A stretch of 64,000 nucleotides of DNA. Source: Neofusicoccum parvum. Lineage: Eukaryota; Ascomycota; Dothideomycetes; Botryosphaeriales; Botryosphaeriaceae. Position 1 is the first letter of the stretch; each line of letters begins with the position of its first letter. This document shows positions 50,810-60,915 of the stretch, piece after piece. Location: positions 372,001 to 436,000 of the forward strand of contig CP087211.1 of assembly GCA_020912385.1 (NCBI GenBank), in the 5' to 3' direction. The notes beneath the pieces are model-generated. The model saw only the letters and a program-made list of their open reading frames with translations, was not told the DNA's origin and searched no databases. The position numbers and the translations under genes are program-made.

Positions 50810-51590
50810 GATTGCGGGAGCAGTGTGAAGATTGTAGGAAATAGAGAAAGAGTGGAGTCAAGGCTGAGAGCAGAACAGGTGTCGCGAAAGGCGTGGGCGC
50901 GGCGAAAGAGGTGCGCACAGAGCAGAGTGAGAGTGAGTTGCAGTTCTAGCGGTGGACGTAGCACAGAAGAGAGCGCGCAAACTTTCGGCCCTCCTCACTC
51001 ATGGAGGCCACGTGGGGGGCAAGCTGGCGGATAGAGCGATTGTTGCAGGGCGCGGCGCATCCATGTGGATCGCGCAGCGGCAGTCTTCCTGGACAAACGC
51101 AGGCGCAGCGGGCCGGGGGGTGCGGAATTGCAGCGGGGTGAGGCGAGGGTCGGAGGAGTGCGTTTGATGCGAGGCTCAATCAGCATCATGCGCGCCAACC
51201 GACATTCCATGCGCGTCAAGCTGCCCGCCGACGCGCAGCGGCCCTACGTTGTTCCGGGAGCCGCATCCCTGCAACTTGGCGCGCCGCCGATCCAAGCCGC
51301 AGCGCGGCCGCTCAAGCTCTCCACCTGCCTGCACGCCTGCACGCCCGCACAAAGCCCTTCATTGTCTTGGGCAGCCGGCAACCCGCTTCTCCTCTTGTCG
51401 CACCATCCGCCACGGCACGCGCCTGTGACCCACCGCCCGCGCCTGTCCATTGGCGCTACCGCGTCGCCAGCGCCCGCGTGCCCTGCCCCCGGACGAGCTT
51501 CTGCCTGCGACATCATCGCGCCCGCGAATCCTCACCACAACAACACCGCCCACGCGCATCCACCCGATCGACCTCGACACGCCGCCAGCC
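50810..51590. promoter_or_regulatory. Divergent intergenic region
   Basis: A 781-bp GC-rich spacer between the Cid1-like and TFIIF alpha genes. In-frame ATG codons at 51065 and 51450 exist, but the sequence they add to TFIIF alpha (at 51450) or encode alone is low-complexity. It holds both promoters and 5' leaders. Confidence 0.45.
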
Positions 51591-53847
51591 ATGAGCGCCT
51601 CGCCCGCTGGGCCTCCGGGCTCCACTCCCACCGGCGCCCGCACGAGCAACACCCCGAACGGCAGCGCCCCGCCTGGTCTCCGCCGCCCGCCGAAGCCAAA
51701 GGCCAACCCCCTGGTCCAGCCGAAGAAGAAACGCATAGGCAGCAAGCCTGCTGGCCAGCCCGGCGCAAAGCCGCCCGGTCCCTCTTCGAACGGCCAAGCA
51801 CAACAGCCGAAGCCTGCGCCCTCCAGCAACCTCTACGAGGAATTCAAGCCGCCGCCTGGCCTCGAGACACAGGTCAAGACGACTCCCGTGTTTACCACCA
51901 AGCGCGCCCTCCTTGAGGGCCTTCGCCACCACATCATCAAGTTTCAATCGAAGCACCCCATCGACCCAACCGACCAGGCCGAGTTCACCCGTCCTATTCG
52001 CTTGCACCGCCGCGACGCCGCCCTCGGAGCGTCGGGAGCTGGAGCGGATTCCGGTGGCGAAGGCGAGGAAAATGACGAGGAAGTCAAGGAGAGGCTGAGG
52101 ATAGAAGCTCTGAAGGAGGAACGGCGTCGGAACCGCGAGGAGATACAGGCCCAGATTGCCCCCAAGGCGAAGGGAAGGACTTTCGTGGACAACAAGAAGA
52201 AGATACAGCAGGTGTATGAGCGCAACGACACTCCGCAATCCATCAAGGCTTCGCGCTTGCGTTACGAGGAGACTTTGCCTTGGCATCTGGAGGACTTTGA
52301 CAACAAGAACACCTGGGTCGGCGCATACGAGGCTGCCTTGTCAGATTGCCATGTCATGATGTTCAATGAGCCGCAAGTCAATCCGCAGACTGGACAAGTC
52401 ACTGAACGCTACCGCATGGTGCCGATTGAGAAGTGGTACAAGTTTTCTGCCAAGGATAAGGCTGTCACTATGTCGGTCGAGGATATTGAGAAGCAGGAGA
52501 AGGGTGGTTTTGCCCTATCTCGCTGGGCTCTTCAGCCTCAAGGCACCAAGAAGAGTGCTGTGCCCAAGTGGATGAGAGAGAAGGAGGCCGAAAAAGAGCT
52601 CAAGAAGATGGCAGAAGACAGTGCCATGAGGTCGAAGGGTCTCTTCCTTCGTAGTGCCGGCCGTGGAGACGAGGAGGAAGTCAAGGCGCGCCGTCCGGAC
52701 GATGATGACTGGATGAAGAACGATGCAGCCCCGGATGCAGACGTCATCGACTACGACGAGAAGGAAGACTTTGCCGATGACGAGGAGGGTGTGAATGGTC
52801 TGTTTGAGGGAGACGAGGAGACTACCAAGGATGCTGAAGATAGGATCAAGCGTGAGCAGCTGTCGGCGAACTTCTTCGCCAACAAAGACGACACAGACGT
52901 GTGGAAGCAGGAAGAAGAAGAGGCTCTAGAGGCCGAACTGAAGAAGAAGTTGGAGAAGAGTCTCCGCAAGAAGATCGTGAAGCGCGAGAAGAACTACAAC
53001 TATGATGTGGATGACAGCGATGAGAATCCCTACTCGGAAGAAGTAAGCTTTTCGGCTGCTTTAACCTGGCGAGATATGGATGCTAACATGGCTGATAGAG
53101 CGATTCTGAAGATTCGGAAGCGGAGCGCCAGAAGGAAGAAGAGCGTAAGCGCGAGGAGGAAAAGGCGGCAGCTGAAAAGGGCAAGGGAAAGGCTGGTGAA
53201 ACAACAGAGAAGACCACGTCCGGTACCTCTACTAAAGGCAGCAACACACCGTCAAACCGCCCGAAGACCACCGATCCGCTCAAGACATCATCGCAGGCCC
53301 TCAAGCGTCCTGGCTCTCCAAATCTTTCCGAGCAAAGCGGCAATGAGTCGTCACGCAAGAAACAGAAGAAGTTTGGTGGGTCAGCAGGCAGCGATAGCGA
53401 TGCTACCGACAGCGGCAAGCCCTTGGCCTCCCGCGTGAAGCCTTCGGCAGGCTCTCAGGCACCTACTCCTGGAGGCAGCCGTGCAGGTAGCCCTGCAGTT
53501 GGTGGTACCGCTAGCCGCGCCGGTAGCCCGTCGGCCGGAAGTGCTGTTGGCGCCAAACCACGTCGTAAGTGTCTTTGTTTTGTCAAATTTTCCTCCTTGT
53601 ATTGCTTTGAACAGAACGTAGATGCTAAGACTTAGCCCACACAGCAGCAGCAAGCTTTGGCCCTCCGCCTTCCGTCGAAGAAATCCGCGCAATCATTCCA
53701 CCCGAGGGCGCCAGCATGTCACGTTTGATCTCCAAGTTCAAGGGCCGCTTCAAGCAGGGCAGCGAAAGCCAACACCAGTTCATTGCTAATGTCAAGGCGG
53801 CCGGTCAATATGACAAGGCTTCGAAGATGATATTCCGAAAGCCGTGA
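51591..53847 (+). CDS. tfg1: Transcription initiation factor IIF, alpha subunit (Tfg1/RAP74)
   Basis: Three exons: 51591-53042, 53099-53564, 53645-53847; 706 aa. The start MSASPAGPPGSTP at 51591 follows a C-rich leader. The N-terminal dimerisation barrel shows EEFKPPPGLETQ and, further on, DFDNKNTWVGAYEAAL, YRMVPIEKWYKF and GGFALSRWALQ. The middle is acidic and charged. The C-terminus (SVEEIRAIIPPEGASMSRLISKFKGRF, then DKASKMIFRKP) is the winged helix that binds the RNA polymerase II CTD phosphatase Fcp1. TFIIF alpha pairs with beta on RNA polymerase II during initiation. The acceptor of intron 2 is one of several AGs in CAG repeats; 53644 keeps frame. Confidence 0.88.
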
Positions 53848-54833
53848 GCTGGGACTGGATCTTCTCTCTTCTTACACGTACGAAGGTCTCCTGTTTTGCT
53901 CGTAATACGGTCGGAGGGGCAAATCTTGCTTTGGGTTGAATTCCGGGGGAGACTTCTTTCCTCATTTTTGGACGGGAACTTTTTTATGAGCTACCCCATG
54001 AAGCTTCTTTTGGCATGGCGTTTAAAGAGTGGGTCTAGTGCGACTGGGGAACGGACTATTCATCCACTATTCAAATGAACGAAAAAGTTGCGATGCATGA
54101 CTGACTACTCGACAATTTCTGGATTAGGGAAGGCAAACAAGCTCGATGATGGAGGTAGAGTACTTCTTAGGGGTGGTCAGGCTTTTCGAGCAATGAATGT
54201 AAAAATGACGAAGTACAACCAAGGAAATTGAAGGGACATGGAATGTCAAGATCAAAATTTGGACTATGGAAGCTCAGTGTAAATTGTATCTTCCGTTGAA
54301 AAAGAAATTGGCTTGATCACCCTCATACCTGATTAGTCATTACTTCATGTGACAGATTCTGAGCAACGAAGAGATGAAAATCCTAGTCGCATGCACTGCT
54401 CTGTAGCCTGCGAATCCATGTCAGCGAGCCGCTCTTTTCAATGGAGAGAGAAAGCAGGATCGACGATGATCCCGGTACGTCAAAGCGTCTCAGAATCCCC
54501 ACGCCCCACATGCCCAGTCAGATTATCTTCACACGCTTACTGCTTATGTAGATTTATAAGCATATGGCGGATAGGTTTCCCAGAGGAGACACGGGGAAGA
54601 GGCTATCCGCTCTGGGTGAATAATGACAACGGAGACTCCGGAAGACACAGCGATGCCCAAATGCGGAAATCAGCCCTCACCCCGAGCACCCCAAAAAGGA
54701 AAAAACGGACGTCACAAAGAACACCGGAGTCTCCATTCAAGATTCATATTCAAAGTCATCTGTTGTGAGTTACACCATGCGCACATCCATCCCGATCCCG
54801 CCAGAACACCCAAGCCCAACCAACACCTCCCCC
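53848..54833. other. Convergent intergenic region
   Basis: About 990 bp between TFIIF alpha and the leftward secreted-protein gene. AT-richer sequence, probably 3' UTRs plus spacer. A 139-codon frame at 54349-54768 has no motif. Nothing else recognised. Confidence 0.45.
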
Positions 54834-55419
54834 CTACTTCGTGCACCAATCCAAAAACAAGCTATCCCCACTCACCCGCGTAACCACGCTCCCGGCCTTC
54901 CCCTCCACCGCCTGCGTCCCCTCATCGCCCTCATCCGGATACAACGCGCCGTCCTCGCTACCCCACTTGACGTTATCCCAGTTGCGCACCTCAGCGCCGG
55001 GCCTGAACGTCGCGTTGCCGAAGACGCCGGCCTCGCCAGCGTCGTCGGCGGCCCACAGGCGCAGCTCGAGGCTCTGCTGGGCGTAAGGGCCCATGCGGTC
55101 GGGCTCGAGCAGCGTGATCGAGCCGCGCCAGGGCCCGGCGACGGACCAGAGGTGCTCGCCGGTGGTCTGGCGCGCGGCCGTCGGGTTGGGCTGCGACGAG
55201 GGCGCGTCGAAGTCGAGGATCTGGAGGGTGAGGGCGTCGGCGCGCTCGCAGCCTGGGGGTGGGGTCAGCCGGGGGGGAAGGGGAGGGAGGGGCGGAGCGC
55301 GTACGGGAGTAGTCGGCCCAGATGTTGAAGGTCTTGCCGTCGGCGGCGACGGTGGTGGGGGCGGCGGCGGAGAGGGTGGCGGTCAGGGCGAGGAGCGCGG
55401 TTTGGAGAAGGCCGTGCAT
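54834..55419 (-). CDS. Small secreted protein
   Basis: Two exons, 55419-55305 and 55252-54834; 177 aa. The intron is GT-AG and joins WADYS with RCERADALTLQILDFD. The N-terminus MHGLLQTALLALTATLSAAAPT is a clear signal peptide with cleavage near residue 20. The mature protein has only two cysteines (RCERA and DWCTK), which could form one disulfide linking the ends, and phrases such as WSVAGPWRGSITLLEP and NWDNVKWGSEDGALYP. I do not recognise the family. Extracellular location is likely; an effector or wall-linked role would be a guess. Confidence 0.7.
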
Positions 55420-57507
55420 GGTTGCGGAAGGTTGGTTGTTTGCTCTTTTTTGGAAACTGTCTTTTTGTGGGTCTGGGTTGCGGGATGATCAATCTCAGAG
55501 CTTGAGGCTGATGCGAGGGAAAAGGGAAGGAGAACCACGCCAACTGTAGATCATGCTTTCTTTATATGCTTGCTCATCCCTTCTCCACGGACCTCTCGGA
55601 CGTCACCCCACAGACTGAATGGAAGGGTTACGGCGAGGTCTTGGGAGCGCTTGGCGTTTGCATGAGAACACGAGGCCGAGAGCAAGTATGGCCGGCAAAG
55701 TTTAGAAACATCGTACTTCGTACGGGCCGTGCGGTCCGTCCTACATCGAGAAGAAAGGGTGGGCGAATGTTTGTAGGTAATACGACGCGTCCGTGGGCCG
55801 GGGCCTCCGGGCCGAGGAAAGGGAAGTTGCCGGTGGTCGTGTTTCCCTTGAAACCAAGCATTCGGTCGACGATGAACTGGTGAAATTCTAAGCTGAAAAA
55901 GAAAGAACTTTGAGAAAGCAGCTGTAGACGATGACCTTAAGCCGAGTATACTCGACACTTGTTTTTGCTCCCCCTCTGATGTTCGCAGGTGGAGAAAAGA
56001 AGCATGATTAAGGTGGCAGATTTGCGGAATTGTAAATACGAGCGAAGCCCATAAGGCTCAAGCTCAAACTTTGCTAAATTGGGGACGACACCTATTATTG
56101 CCAAGATTATCGACGTCACCCCAGGCAGCCCAGCACATATTAAAGGGGGCGATGACATGGCGGGGAAGAATGGCGGAAACAAAACAAGGCGGGGAAAGCC
56201 CTGGCTCAAGAATTTAGCCGCTGTCTAGTCGTTGACGGCTTCCTTATAAGGCGACACTTGCATCCAAGGCAGCTGTTTGCAGCGTTCGGTCCTTTCCCAC
56301 ACACACACCCTGCCCTAAGAGCTCGTCATTTCGGTATCCTGAGTCTTCGGTGTGGGCTGAGGCTTCCTTTTTCTTTTCGGAATATGATCATGGATTCAAC
56401 AAATTCTCAACAACGAAAGGAAGGCAAAATTATAATGGAAAAGAAAACCCGCCGAGGGACTGACCTACTTCGACTACCCACTTACCCACAGCCTCCCTTT
56501 ATACCATCTTTTAACCCCCACCCCCACCGCATCCGTCCTTCACTAGATCCCAAAGGATCCGCCCTCCCAGAGCCCCGACCCGTTCCCGCCGCCCCACGCC
56601 CATTTGTAATCACGCACGAAACCGGATGCGTCTCCCCAGCCGGCCTCGTTCCTGGAGTGGTCCGCGCAGCTCGGCTGCCGAACTCCGACGGTGGCCTACC
56701 GTGCTCCGAAAAGAGTAGCCTTGCCGTCAGGTGCTCGGACGCTCTGCTGGGCGTGCTCCCGTATTCCATGCGGCAAGGCATCCTCTGCGTTGATGGATTG
56801 CTCATCAGAAATAGGCGACTGTACGGTGCGAAGCTGGTCAGTTCGGGAGGGAGCGGCGCAGCAGCAATAGCTCATGCTGATGGACTAGACGCCTAGTGAG
56901 TACTGGTAGTAAGCATCCCTTGATGTTCGCTCTAGAACGACGTTGTGATAGCATTACATGGGGAGTTGAAGCCTTCGTCCAGAAGCAGGAGACCAACAAG
57001 TGATCTGCCATTGTCATCCGGACGAATGCTTCAACTCCCCATGCAACGAGTGATGAGCACGCAGCGGTCCACCCAGCGCTATAAATGAATGGACATCTTC
57101 CCATTGTCTATCTTATCTGACCCCTGCTTGATTTCCAGGAACAAAGCAAAAGCCGGTAGACAGACAAAACAGGAACCCACTAACTAATCTGCACATCTAC
57201 TTTTCCTCAGTCTCAGTCGCTTAAGCCGTCGTTGAATCAAACGATCCGCCACATCTTCTGCCCGCTTCGTGTTATTAGGAAACAGAGAAAAGAGAAAACA
57301 GGCTAGCAGGAAGGGAATGACCCGTCAGAGTACAAGTGGAAAAAGCAAAGGGGGATGATGGTGACACCATAAGAGCCGTAAATGAAAACCTCGCCGTACG
57401 CCGTTGGTAATCCTTCCGTGACACCCCGCAACTGTGAGATGTAAAAGCCGCCCAGTGTGTTGAAGGAAAGGACGACCACAGCCTTTCCTCCAGTGTAATG
57501 CTCATAC
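55420..57507. other. Gene-free 2-kb region
   Basis: No supported gene on either strand. A 212-codon frame (56258-56896) and others lack motifs and conserved-looking composition. It contains a strong imperfect inverted repeat (56957-57043), listed separately. It should hold the promoter of the secreted-protein gene at its left end and the 3' UTR of the bZIP gene at its right end. Confidence 0.4.
56957..57043. repeat. 24-bp inverted repeat with 39-nt loop
   Basis: The left arm 56957-56980 (CATGGGGAGTTGAAGCCTTC then GTCC) is complementary to the right arm 57020-57043 with one mismatch in 24. The 39-nt spacer is unpaired by eye. Transcribed from either strand it would give a long hairpin. It could be a milRNA-type precursor, a tiny MITE or a regulatory palindrome. 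Confidence 0.75.
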
Positions 57508-59396
57508 TTAGCTGTGTTCGCAGTATTCGCAGGATGAGTAATCCTCGATCGTGCAAGGGTTATCGTTGATGTCGGTCCCAGTGTTACTGGTCGTTGCCTG
57601 CTCCAGCGCTTGCTGCAGGTGCGGATTGTGCTGTTGAGCTGAGTCAGCCTGATCTGAGCGTACATTTTCCGGCGTCCACCAATCAGAGTTCGAAGGCAAG
57701 AAAGCAAATCCAGCATCCAGCTCCTTGAAAACAAGTGCAGGCGATGTAAGCGTCGTGTTAGACTGAAACGCCTCCGAGGGACGATCACGTGCGATCATCC
57801 AATCCACTTGCTCCAGGATGCTGGGACCTTCTTTCTTGGGTTGAGGGATGACATAAGCGCCAGCCTTGTGGCTGGTCGCAGAATGCGAGTTGATAGTGAA
57901 ACAATTGGAGTGATCAGACTGAACTGGGGTAATAGCAGGGTTCCGCGGAGAGTCAAGAGATGACAGCGGCCGAGTCAGATCACCGCCATCAACAGGCGAG
58001 GCATCCACGAGGAGGTCGGGCATATTTTCCATGTCGGAGCCGAGAGCTCCCACATCCGAGTCAACGATATCTCCGAAAAGAGAATCGAGATCGGAGTGAG
58101 CGTTCGACTCGACATCCAACTGTATGTCTTCTTCCGAGTCCACAACGTCCACGTCCGAGTCGAGGCCCCCTCCAAAGAGGGATTCAAGATCGGAGTGGTT
58201 GTCCTGGCTGGAAGAAGGTGCCAACTCATCCTCTGGGAGCAAGTCGTGTTGAACATGTGGCGGTGTACTGTGCGCAAGTGCTGTTTCCGGGGCGTGCTGG
58301 AGAAGAAGACTAGGGTAGGGCGAAACGTATTGCGCAGACTGAGAGCTGCCTCCGCGAAAAAAAGGGAAAAAACGAGGGGCTGTGGAGGGGTTGAAATGCT
58401 GAGTAAAATGCCTACCTGAGTTGGCTGCCGTGTCGTCGCTCTTCTGCCTCTTAGTCGGCGGGTATTCGTTGGATGCCGGTAGGTACTGGGCTTCCTCATG
58501 CTGGTGCTTGGAACCGTTGTTGAGCTGCTCGCTGGACGCCTGAGCCGCCGCCGCCTGAGCCGCGGCCTGCTGGAGCTGCTGGGCAGCCGAGGCGGACATG
58601 GGCGCGGTCGGGGCGGGCTGCTGGGCGTGCTGCGGCGGGCCTGAGTTCTGCGACTGTGGCGACTGGATCTGCTGGACCGGCGGGGGGATCTCCGTATGCG
58701 GGCGCGACAGATCAATGTTGCTCGGCGGCTCGGGATAGCTGCCCTGCGACTCGATCAGGCGGGCTTGAAGGCTGATGACATAGTCGCGCAGTGTGTTGTT
58801 CTCGGCCTGGATGGAGCGGAACTGCTCCGCCATCTGCTCGTAGTCCTTGACCTGGTCCTTGAGCGACTTGATGTACTCCTCCTTGCGCTGGCGAAACGCC
58901 CTCTGCGAAAGTTTAGCCGGGTCCCCCGCCAAGAGGATAGGTGGGATGAGGTGGGCGTACCTGGGCGGCGCGATTCTGGGCGGCGCGCTTCGACGTCGAG
59001 AGCTCGCGACGGCCCTTGCGGCCGCCCTCGCTCAAGTGGCCGTCTTGTCCTTCACCGGCGCTCATTGGGTATCCTTGGGCCGTGATGGAGGGGTCGAGTC
59101 CTTGGTGTTGGTGCTGGTCGGGGGCATGCGCCGTGGGACCCGGGGTGATCTGCTGAGGCGGTGGAGGAGGCTGGCCGGCGCCCGCGGCGATGAGGTGCTC
59201 TCTTAAACCTGGACGCATGGCGCGGTTAGCTGGAGCTGGCGGTGGGCGAGGGCAGCAGCGGAGGATGGGCTGGAGGCGGATGGGCCGGCTTACTCATCTC
59301 GAGATTGTGCGTGGAGCCCTGCGGTCGGCGCATGGGTTAGCTCTGGGAGGCCGCTGGGTCGGGCGCAGTCAGACTCACCGAAGGCGATTGATTCAT
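57508..59396 (-). CDS. kapC: KapC-like bZIP transcription factor with C-terminal extension
   Basis: Four exons: 59396-59379, 59318-59294, 59208-58961, 58902-57508; 561 aa. The start MNQSPS-GSTHNLEMS-LREHL comes from two tiny exons with clean GT-AG introns and TAAC branch sites. The basic region ELSTSKRAAQNRAAQ-RAFRQRK (about residues 80-104) has the Pap1/AP-1 fungal signature NRAAQRAFR; the leucine zipper follows (YIKSLKDQVKDYEQMAEQFRSIQAENNTLRDYVISLQARLIESQG). This matches fungal KapC. KapC is normally near 260-300 aa; here about 280 extra residues follow KRQKSDDTAANSG, including a duplicated acidic motif (SDLESLFGG...DSDVD / SDLDSLFGD...DSDVG) resembling an activation domain. A GT-like donor after AANSG leaves open that the extension is spliced out. 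Confidence 0.75.
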
Positions 59397-60915
59397 TGTG
59401 TAGCTCCAGGCGTTCGTGGCGGCCGTCATTCAACCCGCGGCTTGGGACTTCGCTGGCTGGGGGGCGGGCGCAGAGACTCGCGGGCGGGCGTGCTGGGCGC
59501 GGTGAGGGTGGCAGCGCAGCAGGGTTGTCGGTCTGGCAGCGCACTGGTGAGCTGCGGTCGCAGGCAGGAGGCGGGGGGCGTGGCCATCATGATTGCGACA
59601 AGCGGCTCGCGGTGAAGCTGCTCGCTGCTCGTCTCGTCGCTAAGGCGCGCGAGGCACACGGCGTGGAAGCTCTAACTTACCTTGATTGCAGTGCTGAATC
59701 AGATGTTATTCAGCCCAGACGGCGGGCAGAGGAGGCTTTTGAGCTTTTCGGGTCGGAGCCAAGGCAGCTTCGGGCACAGGAACCCTTCGCTTTCCGAGTG
59801 CCGACCTCCACTGTCGACGCGCTGATAAGTCCACACAGCGCCCCTTCCAAGGCCAGTCGCACGAGCAGTCAGGCCGGACGTGTCCCGACGGCCGCCTGTA
59901 TGCACGCTACGCTGGGCAGGTCTCTGTCTTGCGCGCAGCGCGAAGCAGCGGCCGCGCGGAGCCAGCGAGGGCGATATTTCCGGTTATTCCGAGGAATACC
60001 GCGCTCGTCAGCGGCCCGTCAAATACGATTACAAATCCCGCCGCGAGCGTGCCAGCGCGCATCGCTCGATTCTTCACGCGCCGCGGTTGCCCGTCCATTT
60101 ATGTGCTGCTGCTGCAGCTCTATTCTTGGAGGGCTTAGCGATCCCCGCCCGCCCAGCGTGTACCACGCCCTGCCCGCCCGCCCTCGCAGCCCCGTCCTCA
60201 TCCATCACTCATCATTCATGGAAGGCGCGCACCGCGTCGTGCAACAGGTTACGTAACCGTGATCCTGCTTCCGCAGCTGCCGCTTCGGGTGAGCTGAGCG
60301 CGACACCCCAAGAATCCGCCGAACAGCAAAGCACCGCGCATCCCACATCCCACACCACACCACGGCGCGCACGCCTCTTCGTCCGCCCGCTTCTGACCGC
60401 CGCCGGCCGCCGCCGATCCCAGCGCGGCGAGTCGGTCCAGCGCAGGCGCCGGGCAAAGCAGTCTAGCGCAGCTCTCCGCGCGTCCTCGGCGTCACCTGCG
60501 ACCGTTGTCTGAAGCGTTGGAGCAAACTCAGCCAAGCGCTGCATGTTCTACATAGCTAATCTGACTAAGCCAGGTGCCGCGCTGCTGCACCTCCTCAGCG
60601 CGGCAGCATTAGGTTCAGTGATGTGACCTATTAGGCGTGAACGCCGATAAGGAAAAAACAAGGACGCCCTCTTTATACATGAAGCAGAGAATGAAATATG
60701 CCGCTGGGGCCGCCTGATGCAGAGCGAATGAGAATGCTACTGCTTTTTTTTACCTTCGTTCCTCATACGTGCCACCCACCCGCCGACCCCCGGCCCTGCC
60801 GCATCCGATTTCCATCCTAAAGGACCGAAAGAAGATTCGTCAACTCGTTCGCTGATCTCCACACTCCCCGCTGCCGTCGCCCACGCGACGCATTATTGAT
60901 TGTTGGTGTACCGAA
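59397..60915. promoter_or_regulatory. Intergenic region between bZIP and MscS genes
   Basis: About 1.5 kb. It holds the bZIP promoter (right of 59396) and the 3' flank of the MscS gene. It is GC-rich near the bZIP start and AT-richer after 60540. A 286-codon frame (59396-60256) and others lack motifs. Confidence 0.4.

Noticed and set aside
56258..56896. 212-codon plus-strand frame
   Set aside because: No motif and no plausible splice partners; Pro/Arg-rich low complexity.
59396..60256. 286-codon plus-strand frame over the bZIP promoter
   Set aside because: It overlaps the two tiny first exons of the bZIP gene and shows no domain or family resemblance.
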